A stretch of 64,000 nucleotides of DNA from Massilia sp. CF038 (GTDB lineage: Bacteria > Pseudomonadota > Gammaproteobacteria > Burkholderiales > Burkholderiaceae_D): assembly GCF_900129765.1 (NCBI RefSeq), contig NZ_FQWU01000001.1, forward strand, positions 124,001 through 188,000, read 5' to 3'. Below are positions 44,834 through 53,428 of the stretch, piece after piece. Each line of letters opens with the position of its first letter. Within the stretch, counting starts at the first letter, position 1. The translations under genes were made by a program, and so were the position numbers. The notes beneath the pieces were generated by a model, which was not told the origin of the DNA, did no database searches, and saw only the letters and a program-made list of their open reading frames with translations.

Positions 44834-45166
44834 TTACTTCGCGGCCTGCACTTGTTTTTGAATCAGCTGCTCCAGCGCCGCGGAGCTGGTCTTGGCCTGG
44901 CAGGTGCCTGGGGTGCCGCTGCCGCCTTGCTGGGTCAGCGTGGAAGCCTCAACGCCGCATGCGCTGGCAGCCACTTCGACAGGTGCCTGGACGGTGGTTG
45001 GAATCTTGCTTGCATCAACGTTGATTTTTTTCGCGACGGCCGAAGCCACGCCGCTAACGTCGACAGAAATCGTGTTCATGTTGGACTGCTGAGCTGAAGC
45101 GAGGGGGGCGTAGCACAGGGCGATGGCGGAGGCCAGGGTGGCCAGTGCGAGGTTTGCTTTAGTCAT
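44834..45166 (-). CDS. Small secreted protein of unknown function
   Basis: A 110-residue protein with a clear signal peptide (MTKANLALATLASAIALCYAPLASAQ, cleavage after ASA near residue 25). The mature part contains two cysteines (CGVEA and GTCQAK) that may form a disulfide, and a Gln-rich C-terminus. No known domain was recognised. It is transcribed alone, with about 255 bp upstream before the next gene; GGAATTCC, a poor ribosome site, precedes the ATG. Confidence 0.75.
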   Translation of the reverse strand: MTKANLALATLASAIALCYAPLASAQQSNMNTISVDVSGVASAVAKKINVDASKIPTTVQAPVEVAASACGVEASTLTQQGGSGTPGTCQAKTSSAALEQLIQKQVQAAK

Positions 45167-45422
45167 GGAATTCCTTCATTTCAGATTGACAGAATCATCC
45201 GGAAATACTGTGCCGTTGCTGTAACGACATGGATGAAGCGAGGTCGCAGTATCGGCCAATTTGAACATGCATTGAACGCTTTGTTACATGCCCTTACAAG
45301 CTTCCAAAAGGCATTATTTTCCGTCGCTAAATTTCCGTTTTCCCCAGTAAGCACTAGGCGCGTTCAAGATTGCTGTGTTGCGCGCAAACCTTATTGCGTC
45401 TGCCCATCAAATGATGCCAGCC

Positions 45423-46076
45423 TTACCGCGCGTCTTCACTCTCGTGCCAATTCCGGGCGCCGAGCAGGATGATTTTCAGTTGCTGCACAAAGTTTTCCGC
45501 CATCTCGTCTTCCAGCATCGGCTGGCCCGGCGGCAGATCAAGAATGTCAGTGGCCGCGGCCAGCATGGTCATGACGATCAGGCCGCACACCATTTGCAAA
45601 CGCGGCGTGGGCAGTTCCGGATACAAGCCCAGCGTGCGAAAATCCTGCGCCATTTCATTGGTGAAGTGGGTCACGTCGTTGCGAATGGCCAGGCGCAGCA
45701 CGCGGCTGCCGCCCGAGCGTTCACTCGAGATGAACAAAAACTGCAGGCGATTCGCCTTTACATAGTCCTGATACACCTTGACCGAGCGGCGCACCATGCT
45801 GCCATGGGCCACATTCACCTGGCGCGCTTCGCGCAGCAGGCGGCGCAGGGTGATGCCCATTTCCTCGACCAGTTCCAGGCCCAGCTCATCGGTATTGCGG
45901 AAGTGGCGATAAAAGCCATTCGGGACCATGCCTGCCCGGCGTGCGATTTCGCGCAGCGCCAGCCCGCTGAAGCTGCGGCCTTCGCCCACCAGCTCGAGGG
46001 CGGCATTGAGCAGGGCGCGGTGGGTGACCGCTTTGCGTTCGCTGCGGGAAAGGAGCTCGGGATCGGCGTCGGACAT
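45423..46076 (-). CDS. FabR/DesT-like TetR regulator of unsaturated fatty acid synthesis
   Basis: A 217-residue TetR-type regulator whose helix-turn-helix region (AVTHRALLNAALELVGEGRSFSGLALREIARRAGMVPNGFYRHFRNTDELGLELVEEMG) strongly resembles E. coli FabR and Pseudomonas DesT. It is divergent from a ferredoxin reductase-desaturase pair, the same arrangement as desT-desCB. By analogy it would sense the saturated/unsaturated acyl-CoA or acyl-ACP ratio and repress the desaturase operon. A perfect 16-bp palindrome lies in the shared promoter region. Confidence 0.9.
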   Translation of the reverse strand: MSDADPELLSRSERKAVTHRALLNAALELVGEGRSFSGLALREIARRAGMVPNGFYRHFRNTDELGLELVEEMGITLRRLLREARQVNVAHGSMVRRSVKVYQDYVKANRLQFLFISSERSGGSRVLRLAIRNDVTHFTNEMAQDFRTLGLYPELPTPRLQMVCGLIVMTMLAAATDILDLPPGQPMLEDEMAENFVQQLKIILLGARNWHESEDAR

Positions 46077-46151
46077 GGTGGTTGAGTGTACGGGTGTGTC
46101 CGTATTTTACAGTGACTTTACGGAGCCATTCTTCTAATTCCGTCCAATTTC

Positions 46152-46180
46152 TTGACTTTGGGTGTACACGTGTACACAAT
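46152..46180 (+). promoter_or_regulatory. Candidate desaturase promoter with 16-bp palindromic operator
   Basis: A TTGACT -35 (46152-46157) and CACAAT -10 (46175-46180) at 17-bp spacing enclose the perfect palindrome GTGTACACGTGTACAC (46162-46177). It is the obvious binding site for the divergent FabR/DesT-like regulator. A weaker GTGTAC-containing match lies near 46085, closer to the regulator's own start. Confidence 0.7.
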
Positions 46181-46212
46181 GTCGTCTGTTGATACTCAGC
46201 CGTACTTGTCTA

Positions 46213-47304
46213 ATGACTACGATTCGAAATGCGCTGGTCGGCCTGGCCGACATGTTTGCCTACCCGCTGCGCCACTCCCATTATCTGGAGCTGGTCAATC
46301 CGCTCTGGACCCGCCACGCGCTCATGGCGCGGGTGGAAGCGGTGCACGAGGAAACCGCCGATTGCCGCACCCTGACCCTGCGCCCCGGGCGGGGTTGGCG
46401 GACCCATCGCGCCGGCCAGTTCGTGCGCCTGGGCGTGCCAATCAACGGCCAGCGTCACACCCGCACCTATTCCATTTCCTCGGCCCCGGCGCGCGACGAT
46501 GGCTGCATCACCGTCACCGTCAAGGCCATCGAAGGCGGGCGCGTATCGAACCAGGTCGCGCGCGGCGTCAAGGTGGGTGATTATCTGCCGCTGGGTGAGC
46601 CTCAGGGCGAGTTCACGATTCCCGATTCGATGCCCGTGCATCCACTGTTCATCACGGGCGGCAGCGGCATTACGCCGGTGATGAGCATTTTGCGCAGCTA
46701 TGTGCTGGAGTACGAAGTCATTCCCGACGCGGTGCACATGCACTACGCGCCCCATGCGGACGAAGTCATCTTCGGGGCCGAGCTCAATGCCCTGCAGGCC
46801 AGCCAGCGCCACTACCAGCTGCACCGCTACTACACGCGCGCGCTAAAAGGCGCTGCGAGCGTGCACTTCAGCGCCGCGCAGCTGGAAAGCGTGTGCCCGG
46901 ACTGGCGCGAGCGGGAAGTGTGGGCTTGCGGCCCGGCCACCATGCTGGACGCGGTCGAAGCCCACTGGGCCCAGGCAGGCCTGTCGCGCCAGCTGCACAC
47001 CGAACGCTTTCATGCGCGCGTGGCCGAGGCGCCGGCTGAGGGCGTCAAGGCAGGGCGCGTGTTCTTTGCCACCAGCGGCGTGCAGGCGCAATCGGATGGC
47101 AGCACCAACTTGCTGCTGACGGCGGAAAACGCCGGGCTCAATCCGGCCCACGGCTGCCGCATGGGCATCTGCCACGGCTGCAATACCACCTTGATCAAGG
47201 GCTGCGTGCGTGACACCCGCAGCGGCGACATCATCAGCGAAGCGGGCGACAAGGTGCAAGTGTGCGTGTGCACCGCCGTCGGCGACGTCGAGCTGGCGCT
47301 GTAA
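46213..47304 (+). CDS. Ferredoxin-type NAD(P)H oxidoreductase partner of the desaturase (DesC-like)
   Basis: A 363-residue electron-transfer flavoprotein. The FAD-binding domain has RTYSISSAP, the NAD(P) domain has LFITGGSGITPVMSIL, and the C-terminus is a plant-type [2Fe-2S] ferredoxin domain with CRMGICHGC...CVC ligands. The ATG used lies after the operator; an upstream GTG would start inside it. It would carry electrons from NAD(P)H to the fatty acyl desaturase encoded 25 bp downstream. The arrangement matches Pseudomonas desC. Confidence 0.92.
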   Translation: MTTIRNALVGLADMFAYPLRHSHYLELVNPLWTRHALMARVEAVHEETADCRTLTLRPGRGWRTHRAGQFVRLGVPINGQRHTRTYSISSAPARDDGCITVTVKAIEGGRVSNQVARGVKVGDYLPLGEPQGEFTIPDSMPVHPLFITGGSGITPVMSILRSYVLEYEVIPDAVHMHYAPHADEVIFGAELNALQASQRHYQLHRYYTRALKGAASVHFSAAQLESVCPDWREREVWACGPATMLDAVEAHWAQAGLSRQLHTERFHARVAEAPAEGVKAGRVFFATSGVQAQSDGSTNLLLTAENAGLNPAHGCRMGICHGCNTTLIKGCVRDTRSGDIISEAGDKVQVCVCTAVGDVELAL

Positions 47305-47329
47305 AACCAATCTTCAACAGGACGACCAC

Positions 47330-48481
47330 ATGCCAATACCTGCTCACCTGAGCCCCGCCGACATCGACGCTTTCGGGCACGAGATCGAAGCCATCCGCAG
47401 TGAAGTGATGGACAGCCGCGGCGCGCGCGATGCGCGCTACATCTACCGCCTGATCAAGGTCCAGCGCAGCATGGCCCTGGGCGGACGCCTGGTCATCTAC
47501 GCCAGCCTGGCCTTCCTGCCGCAATGGGGCCATGCACTGGCCGCGTGGAGCATGTTCTGGCCCCTGATCGCGCTTGGTACCGTGATCCTGGGTGCGGCCA
47601 AGATATTGGAGAATATGGAGATCGGCCACAACATCTCGCACGCCCAGTGGGATTGGCTGCGTGACCCGGCCATCCAGTCGGGCAGCTGGGAGTGGGACCA
47701 TGTGTGCCCGTCCGACCAGTGGAAGCACTCGCACAACGTCAAGCACCATACCTGGACCAATGTTTTCGGGAAGGACGCGGACGTGGGCGGCTACGGCCTG
47801 CTGCGCCTGTTTTCAGCGCAGCGCTGGAAGCCTTTTAACCTGGGTAATCCATTGTGGGCGCTGCTGCTGGCCATCCTGTTCGAATGGGGCATCGCGATTC
47901 AGGAACTGGAGCTGGGGCGCATCGTCAAGGGCCGCATGAGCTGGGCCTCGATCCGGCCGATGTGGCTGCGCACGCGTGAAAAAATGCTGCGCCAGATTCT
48001 GAAGGATTACATCCTGTTCCCGCTGCTGGCAGGTCCCTTCTTCTTTTACGTGTGCGGCGCCAATGCGCTGGCCAATGTGATTCGCAACCTGTGGACGTAC
48101 CTGATCATCTTCTGCGGCCACTTCCCGCGCGATGTGCACGTGTTCACCAAGGACGAAGTGGAAAACGAAACGCGCGCGCGCTGGTACGTGCGCCAGCTGC
48201 TCGGTTCCTGCAATATCGGCGGCGGCAAGCTGTTTCACATCATGAGCGGCAACCTCAGTCACCAGATCGAACACCACCTGTTCCCCGACATGCCGAGCAA
48301 CCGCTATCCTGAAATCGCGCCGCGGGTGCGCGCGCTGTGCGAGCGTTACAAGCTGCCGTATAACACCGGTTCCTTGTCGCGCCAGTTCGGCACCACCGTG
48401 TGGCGCATCCTGCGTATGAGCTTCCCCGGTTACAGCCCGCGGCTCGACGGCCCGCCGCCAGTGCGGGTCAGGCCGGCCTGA
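47330..48481 (+). CDS. Fatty acid desaturase (DesB-like acyl-CoA delta-9 type)
   Basis: A 383-residue membrane di-iron desaturase. The three histidine boxes are present: GHNISH near residue 101, HSHNVKHH near 130 and HQIEHHLFPDMP near 315. Two paired hydrophobic regions (about 48-90 and 220-262) place the boxes on the cytoplasmic side. It introduces a cis double bond into acyl chains, adjusting membrane fluidity. It forms an operon with the reductase and is probably controlled by the FabR/DesT-like repressor upstream. Confidence 0.93.
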   Translation: MPIPAHLSPADIDAFGHEIEAIRSEVMDSRGARDARYIYRLIKVQRSMALGGRLVIYASLAFLPQWGHALAAWSMFWPLIALGTVILGAAKILENMEIGHNISHAQWDWLRDPAIQSGSWEWDHVCPSDQWKHSHNVKHHTWTNVFGKDADVGGYGLLRLFSAQRWKPFNLGNPLWALLLAILFEWGIAIQELELGRIVKGRMSWASIRPMWLRTREKMLRQILKDYILFPLLAGPFFFYVCGANALANVIRNLWTYLIIFCGHFPRDVHVFTKDEVENETRARWYVRQLLGSCNIGGGKLFHIMSGNLSHQIEHHLFPDMPSNRYPEIAPRVRALCERYKLPYNTGSLSRQFGTTVWRILRMSFPGYSPRLDGPPPVRVRPA

Positions 48482-48492
48482 GCGCGTTCAGC

Positions 48493-48879
48493 TTACTTGA
48501 GAGCGTTGGGATAACTGATAATCAGGGCCAGCGGCGCCGCGCCGGTCTGGCGGATGCCGACCACTGCGCCCTTGTACAGGTAGGCGGCGCTGCCTGATGC
48601 AAGCGGGCGGGTGACGCCGTCCGAGCTGACTTCGCCCGTGCCGGACAGGACGTAATACACTTCGTCGTGATCAATCGGATGCAGGCCGATGGCGGCCCCC
48701 ACATGCAGCACGCGCTTGCGAAATTCCATGGCGCGTGGCGCCGGCACTGCATCACTGATGCGGTACGCCGTGGACATGCCGATGGCGCCGTGCGGCGGCG
48801 CTTCCTCGCGCCGCACGTCCTCCTCGCGCACGATCACCATGGCCGGGGCTGCCGCCAGCAGCAGGATTGCAGAAATCAT
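48493..48879 (-). CDS. Small cupin-domain protein with N-terminal signal or anchor
   Basis: A 128-residue protein. The first 18 residues are hydrophobic (MISAILLLAAAPAMVIVRE), suggesting export. The cupin motif is GLHPIDHDEVYYVLSGTGEV near residue 75, with His and Glu metal ligands, followed by a second strand pattern ending in PLALIISYPN. Function is not predictable beyond a likely metal-binding beta-barrel. It is convergent with the desaturase gene, with 11 bp between stops. Confidence 0.82.
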   Translation of the reverse strand: MISAILLLAAAPAMVIVREEDVRREEAPPHGAIGMSTAYRISDAVPAPRAMEFRKRVLHVGAAIGLHPIDHDEVYYVLSGTGEVSSDGVTRPLASGSAAYLYKGAVVGIRQTGAAPLALIISYPNALK

Positions 48880-48967
48880 TGTCGTGTCTCCCAGTGAAGG
48901 CCCCAGCATAGCAGGCGAAACATTGTTCCAGCCCGCGTTGTAGGGCTATGGTTGATGTTAAAATGTC

Positions 48968-50131
48968 ATGTTTAAATTCTTGCACATGGCAGAAATGAAG
49001 AAAGCCTTTCAATGGATGGCGCAGCGCTTCGAGCTGGCGCGCCACGGTGACGCCGCCAATGTGCGTCCCATGGAAGGCTTGCGCGGCTTCGCCGTGTTCC
49101 TGGTCTTTCTGGTGCATTACGCCACCCTGATGGCGCCCTGGATGCGTGCGCATTCGCCCCTGGCCGAGACGTGGGAATGGGTGCACACGGTTGGCAATGC
49201 CGGGGTTGACCTGTTCTTCGTGCTCAGCGGTTATCTGATCTACGGCTCGCTGATTGCGCGCCGCCAGGCGTATCTGCCTTTCCTGCGGCGCCGCATTGCC
49301 CGCATTTACCCGGCTTTTCTGGTGATGTTCTTCACCTATCTTGCGCTGTCCTACTTGCGGCCAGCCGAGAGCAAAATTCCGGAAGGCTTCTGGCCTGCAC
49401 TCACCTACATCCTGCAAAACTTCCTGCTGCTACCCGGGATTTTCAAGATTGAACCCATGATCACGGTGGCCTGGTCGCTCAGCTATGAAATGCTGTACTA
49501 CATCGTATTGCCGCTGGTGATCGCGGCATGCGGGTTGCGCGAGAAAAGCTTGGCCTGGCGCGTGAGCTTGTTCGTGATGATGGGCGTGCTGCTGCTGGTG
49601 GGCTGCACGCTCACCGGCGGGCCGATCCGATTGACGATGTTCATTGCCGGCATTTTGTTGCATGAGGCGATACGCAGCAAGGCGCGTACGCCGCACGCCG
49701 GCCTGGTCGCCGCGCTCACCGTGTGCGCGCTGGCGTTCACTGCCACGCCGTATCTGGGGCCGTTTGCCTTCATGGCGAAATTGATGGGGCTGTTTTTTGC
49801 ATTCTTCCTGCTGTGTCAGGTCTGCTTCAGCCAGCCGCAGTCGTGGTTGGGGCGCCTGTTTTCCTTCACACCATTGCGCTGGCTGGGGAATATGAGCTAT
49901 TCCTATTACTTGCTGCATGGCCTGGCGCTGAAGGTGATTGTGATGGTGCTGCTGATCAAGGCGCCGGGCGTCAAGAGTGATGCGCTATTTGTGTTCGGCA
50001 TGCTGCCCTTCGTGTTTGTGCTGACCCTGGTGCCGCCGGCAATCTTGTTCCTGCTGGTCGAGCGGCCATTCTCGCTGGTGGCCAAGGCCGGGCGGCCGGC
50101 GCCGGTCGCACCGCAGGGCAATAGCGCCTGA
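48968..50131 (+). CDS. OafA/YrhL-type membrane acyltransferase (acyltransferase family 3)
   Basis: A 387-residue integral membrane protein with about ten hydrophobic helices. The N-terminal signature VRPMEGLRGFAVFLVFLVHYATL contains the conserved RxxEGLRG and catalytic-type His; GVDLFFVLSGYLIYGSL and RRIARIYPAFLV follow. Such proteins O-acetylate LPS, exopolysaccharide or antibiotics. A later in-frame ATG (MAEMKK) is an alternative start. No polysaccharide genes are directly adjacent, so the target is open. Confidence 0.92.
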   Translation: MFKFLHMAEMKKAFQWMAQRFELARHGDAANVRPMEGLRGFAVFLVFLVHYATLMAPWMRAHSPLAETWEWVHTVGNAGVDLFFVLSGYLIYGSLIARRQAYLPFLRRRIARIYPAFLVMFFTYLALSYLRPAESKIPEGFWPALTYILQNFLLLPGIFKIEPMITVAWSLSYEMLYYIVLPLVIAACGLREKSLAWRVSLFVMMGVLLLVGCTLTGGPIRLTMFIAGILLHEAIRSKARTPHAGLVAALTVCALAFTATPYLGPFAFMAKLMGLFFAFFLLCQVCFSQPQSWLGRLFSFTPLRWLGNMSYSYYLLHGLALKVIVMVLLIKAPGVKSDALFVFGMLPFVFVLTLVPPAILFLLVERPFSLVAKAGRPAPVAPQGNSA

Positions 50132-50174
50132 AGACAGGGCGACCCCGCCATGCACCCTGGTGAAGAGTCGCTCG

Positions 50175-50420
50175 ATGGGAATTGAATACAGCATCCAGTT
50201 TCTGGTGCCGGAGAATTTCAATTCATCCGCGTTGCTCAATAAACTACCGAGCCCGATTTCCCACGTTTCCACACTCAAGATTTACGAATATGCGTTTGGA
50301 CCAGACGGATTCTATTCCATCGATCACTTGGTCAATAGGGAGCTTGCGTCGCTGGCACTGCGCGTCCTCATTGACGAGGCCTTAAGCCATTCGGTAACCG
50401 TCCAGATCGTCGAACCATGA
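50175..50420 (+). CDS. Hypothetical small protein
   Basis: An 81-residue unrecognised protein beginning MGIEYSIQFLVPENFNSSALLNKLP, with an alternating beta/alpha look and no membrane segment. An in-frame GTG five codons upstream is an alternative start. It is the first of several small genes of plainer, more AT-rich composition between the acyltransferase and tRNA-Met. It could be an immunity-type or orphan gene; no function is claimed. Confidence 0.5.
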   Translation: MGIEYSIQFLVPENFNSSALLNKLPSPISHVSTLKIYEYAFGPDGFYSIDHLVNRELASLALRVLIDEALSHSVTVQIVEP

Positions 50421-50433
50421 CCGGAATCATAAA

Positions 50434-50460
50434 CAAAAAACGCAGTCTCTCAGGGAACTG
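50434..50460. repeat. Degenerate third copy of the tRNA-Met terminator segment
   Basis: AAAAAACGCAGTCTCTCAGG followed by GAACTGC resembles the terminator hairpin downstream of tRNA-Met at 55337-55372 and its copy at about 51580-51620. Several bases have diverged. It ends in a different sequence, so only the hairpin part is kept. Confidence 0.5.
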
Positions 50461-50536
50461 CCTCAGGTGGCACGCAAGCGGAATGTGTGAACGCGGCCAA
50501 GCGCAGACGCCATATTTCGAACGGAAATAATGACCC

Positions 50537-50821
50537 ATGAATTCTGAGCCATATCAGTTTCGACAGGAGATTCCTGCCGCCACAAGACTCGAACTAGAAC
50601 GTCTTGTATCTGATGGCTACTGGGTGCATAAAGAGTGGCGCAACGGCATCGAACTACGCAAAGGGAAAGAATTTCGTGCGTGGATGCTGTTCTTGCAGCT
50701 CCTTTTCCCATTCGTGCTGTTTCCCGGTTTCATGCGCGGCGTAGTGAATAACTTCTATGGCTATCGACACCGCATTTTTGTGACGATCGATGTTAGTGAA
50801 CCGAAAATTTTGATGGTCTGA
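50537..50821 (+). CDS. Hypothetical protein with a membrane segment
   Basis: A 94-residue protein with one hydrophobic stretch (AWMLFLQLLFPFVLFPGFMRGVV, about residues 48-70) flanked by charged regions. No known domain was recognised. The stop codon is the TGA inside GGTCTGACCCC, a motif that recurs as a dispersed repeat at about 59.6-59.8 kb. The end of the gene may therefore be formed by a repeat insertion. Confidence 0.5.
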   Translation: MNSEPYQFRQEIPAATRLELERLVSDGYWVHKEWRNGIELRKGKEFRAWMLFLQLLFPFVLFPGFMRGVVNNFYGYRHRIFVTIDVSEPKILMV

Positions 50822-50970
50822 CCCCGCCGGAAGTCGCCGGTCAGTGCGCAGGCTTTTATCAGCCGCGACGCACAATCGCGCTGTGGCAGTTACCTCAACG
50901 CCAGTGAACAAGGCGTTGGCTGCCTATTTAAACCCATTGCGGTCATCCGCCCATATCTCAGTAAGCCATC

Positions 50971-51447
50971 ATGATCCCATTTCGCCTAAATAAGCTGCAA
51001 TTCCAAGATCGCTACAGGGGCTGCCTCAATCGTCTGTCTGTGCAGGCGATCAAGGAAATTCAGCAACTGCTCACGCGGCCAGTACCGTCTGATATCAAAG
51101 CAGCCGAAGTGCAAATCTTTGTCGGTGTAGATGACCCATATCTTCCGTCTGCATGGATTTACTTTGAGGGCAAAAACAATCGCGTAGACCCCACTGACAT
51201 GTCGATATTTCCAAGGAGATCCATAGAACTCGGCCTCGGACTTGGAACGTTGGAAGAGTTCGATGATCGCTACTTCACCGACAACTTCGGGGGCAAGGAT
51301 ATCGTCGCAAATGTGCTGAAGACCTGGTTTGCTGAGTGTTGGTGGAAGGCGGGAGGCTGGAGCTATGCCGTTCCCGCGACGGTTAGCGTTCACGATCAAT
51401 ATGGCGATGCCAGCGCAATTGAATTATCTGAACATGGACTCGGTTAG
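50971..51447 (+). CDS. Hypothetical protein
   Basis: A 158-residue soluble-looking protein (IQQLLTRPVPSDIKAAEVQIFVGVDD; GLGLGTLEEFDDRYFTDNFGGKDIVANVL). There is no signal peptide, membrane helix or recognised motif. Tryptophan- and glycine-rich segments lie near the C-terminus (WFAECWWKAGGW). It lies within the cluster of unassigned small genes. The sequence resembles immunity-like or DUF proteins only in general style; no function is assigned. Confidence 0.55.
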   Translation: MIPFRLNKLQFQDRYRGCLNRLSVQAIKEIQQLLTRPVPSDIKAAEVQIFVGVDDPYLPSAWIYFEGKNNRVDPTDMSIFPRRSIELGLGLGTLEEFDDRYFTDNFGGKDIVANVLKTWFAECWWKAGGWSYAVPATVSVHDQYGDASAIELSEHGLG

Positions 51448-51561
51448 GCTGTAGATAAACGCGCTGCAGGATGGCCAGCCAATATGCCTTGCGGTTTTGA
51501 GGTCGCGGCGTTTGGCACCATAGCTTCAAGCGTTGCTCGAAATAGCTCGGACGTAATGGAC

Positions 51562-51659
51562 GTCAAACGTTGGCGCATAAAAAACCGGAGTCTCCTAGGG
51601 AGAACTGCGGTTACTTGGACCTCCTGGAACCTCCCAGGAGTAATTCTTGGTGGTGATAG
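51562..51659. repeat. Second copy of the tRNA-Met 3' end and its downstream flank
   Basis: About 98 bp that match 55321-55417 in the same orientation with scattered differences. The match covers TCAAAC...GCGCA, the terminator hairpin, GGAGGAGTAATTC-like sequence and the last 11 bases of the tRNA gene (TGGTGGTGATA on this strand plus one more). Identity stops inside the acceptor-stem region. This is what remains when a tRNA 3' end serves as an integration target or when the flank is segmentally duplicated. The rest of 51448-51750 holds a fragment (51666-51705) resembling the start of the 138-bp repeat, and no gene. Confidence 0.8.
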
Positions 51660-51750
51660 CAGCTATTGGATGGCCGCTTCTGGCCGGAAGTTGCCGATTG
51701 TACTGGACGGCGAACTGCTTCCAGCGAACAGTCCGCTGTCGCCAAAGCGG

Positions 51751-52410
51751 CTATTTTCGGCACGACGCCACGGCTTTTTCAGCCACTGCCGCGTTCAAGG
51801 CAGATCGCGCAAAGTGATAACAGCCGCCACCGATATTATCGCCACAATGATGTCGCTGGCACGCTTCAAGATAAGCATCCGTGTGCTGCTTGAAAACGTT
51901 TTGGGCACAGGCGCGTTCTTCGCCCTGCAATGCATTGGACTGTGCAAATGCATCCTTCTTTTCCGGCGCGTCGGTCTTGGACACATAGCGTGCATCGCCA
52001 GCCAGGGTCTCTTTCATAGCATCGAAGCAGCGGTCAAGCGCTTTAGCGGACAACGCCCATTGCTTCTGACTTGCCGCAGATTCCCGCGCCATCCGTGCCC
52101 GGTCTCGTGTGCATTCGCGTTCGCGCGGCAAGCATGCCCGGATTGTCAGCAGTTCATTTATTTCACCGCCCTCAGGGCCCCGCATCGTACCGAAGACGGC
52201 GCGCACCTCTTGCCCGACCTTTATCTTGTGCAGGGCACGCAGGGCGGGATTTTTCGCCCCGAACCCGATGTGCCAATCGCCTCCGGGCGCTTTAAGCACC
52301 AGACTGGTGTTGGACACTTCCGAAACCTTCCCGACATAGACATCACCGGCAGCCGACGCCTGCGCGCAAAAGCACATGGCAAGAATGATGCTGACGGTGG
52401 CAATTCTCAT
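51751..52410 (-). CDS. Hypothetical secreted cysteine-containing protein
   Basis: A 219-residue protein with a signal peptide (MRIATVSIILAMCFCAQASAA). Residues about 22-95 look beta-rich (VYVGKVSEVSNTSLVLKAPGGDWHIGFG; KVGQEVRAVFGT), reminiscent of a small OB-like nucleic-acid or ligand-binding fold. The remainder is helical with several cysteines (CLPRERECTR, RCFDAM, RACAQN, EACQRHHC, GGCYH). A longer plus-strand frame over the same bases lacks protein-like features and is judged spurious. Function unknown. Confidence 0.65.
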   Translation of the reverse strand: MRIATVSIILAMCFCAQASAAGDVYVGKVSEVSNTSLVLKAPGGDWHIGFGAKNPALRALHKIKVGQEVRAVFGTMRGPEGGEINELLTIRACLPRERECTRDRARMARESAASQKQWALSAKALDRCFDAMKETLAGDARYVSKTDAPEKKDAFAQSNALQGEERACAQNVFKQHTDAYLEACQRHHCGDNIGGGCYHFARSALNAAVAEKAVASCRK

Positions 52411-52560
52411 CTAGTCTCCAATCTCGACGCCAAGGGCGCCGGTTTTCCATACGAATACGTCATCACCGCAGCTCCCGCCGGCAGCGACCACCACCAATCG
52501 ACCGGCGCGAACCAGAACAAGTGAATCCGCCTTGTAGTCAACTCCAAACCCTAGCTAGGC

Positions 52561-53142
52561 TTACCGAAAAAACCATGCCCAAGCTTTATGGTGCCAGCGA
52601 GGCCATACAACTCGAATTTTGGACACTTCGGTCTTAGGTGCAATTTTTACCCAACCATCGGTGGCTGTCGGTCCTTCTAGCTTTTGAAATAGTTGAAGCG
52701 TGCTCTCCAGCTCAACTTTCTGGCGCTCATCAGTGACGCACGCATGCATTTCCCGTACTGAGGTCATTAGCTGAGGTAACAAGTCCACCGGGAGCTGAAT
52801 ATCATGACACGCACCAAAGGTATCAAATGAGGCATTAAAACCTTTCGCGAATGACTCAAGAGCGTCGCTTCCGCCACGAACCAACAATGCGCAGCCAAGC
52901 TGTGCGAAATGTTCCGGTGTTCCCCACGCCTGCACCGCCCAATGTGCATCCGCAAGAAACAAGTCTTCAAGCAGGGACAATGGCACTCGCTCGGAGTTAT
53001 CGATGCATTCCTTTACAACTGTCCAACGAAACGATTGATTCGCATCGATGAATTCTGCGGCATGCTTCCCATTCCAAGCGAACGCAATCTTTTCGCGTTC
53101 CATTGGGGTGTAGTGCACGATGAATTCGATGATGTCTGACAC
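52561..53142 (-). CDS. Hypothetical protein
   Basis: A 193-residue soluble protein, Trp- and Phe-rich, without signal peptide or recognised motif. Composition is clearly less GC-biased than housekeeping genes in the window. Its start codon lies 30 bp from a 138-bp repeat (53173-53310) that also lies just upstream of another minus-strand small gene at 54646-54951. The repeat may supply the promoter to both. No function assigned. Confidence 0.6.
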   Translation of the reverse strand: MSDIIEFIVHYTPMEREKIAFAWNGKHAAEFIDANQSFRWTVVKECIDNSERVPLSLLEDLFLADAHWAVQAWGTPEHFAQLGCALLVRGGSDALESFAKGFNASFDTFGACHDIQLPVDLLPQLMTSVREMHACVTDERQKVELESTLQLFQKLEGPTATDGWVKIAPKTEVSKIRVVWPRWHHKAWAWFFR

Positions 53143-53172
53143 AAAAGTTCCACTTCAATTGAACGACTGGTA

Positions 53173-53310
53173 GCGGCCGATAGCCGACCATTGTACTTGA
53201 CGTCTGTCTCGCTGATCGAGCGCGCAGTCGGAGATGGCCTGGCCGTTCTTTTCGGGCGTGATTGCCGGATAGGTCGTTGATTCTAGAAGGGCTGCAACGG
53301 CTTGCCTCGG
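53173..53310. repeat. 138-bp direct repeat, copy 1
   Basis: Runs from GCGGCCGATAGCCGACCATT to CGGCTTGCCTCGG. It matches 54997-55134 with roughly a dozen differences, same orientation, about 1.8 kb away. It is not palindromic overall and encodes nothing recognisable. It sits immediately upstream of a minus-strand hypothetical gene. Confidence 0.88.
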
Positions 53311-53428
53311 CGTTTTGAAGATAGCACGCGTACAATATACGTTACGGCAAGAAGTGGTCCTCCAACGTTCGGAAAAAAGCGGCCGAGCACGATTGCACTT
53401 TTATCTCCGCACCCAAACTATCCTGCGT

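Noticed and set aside
51484-52524. 346-residue plus-strand open frame
   Set aside because: It overlaps the tRNA-flank copy and repeat fragment and lacks domain-like sequence, whereas the opposite strand encodes a protein with a proper signal peptide.
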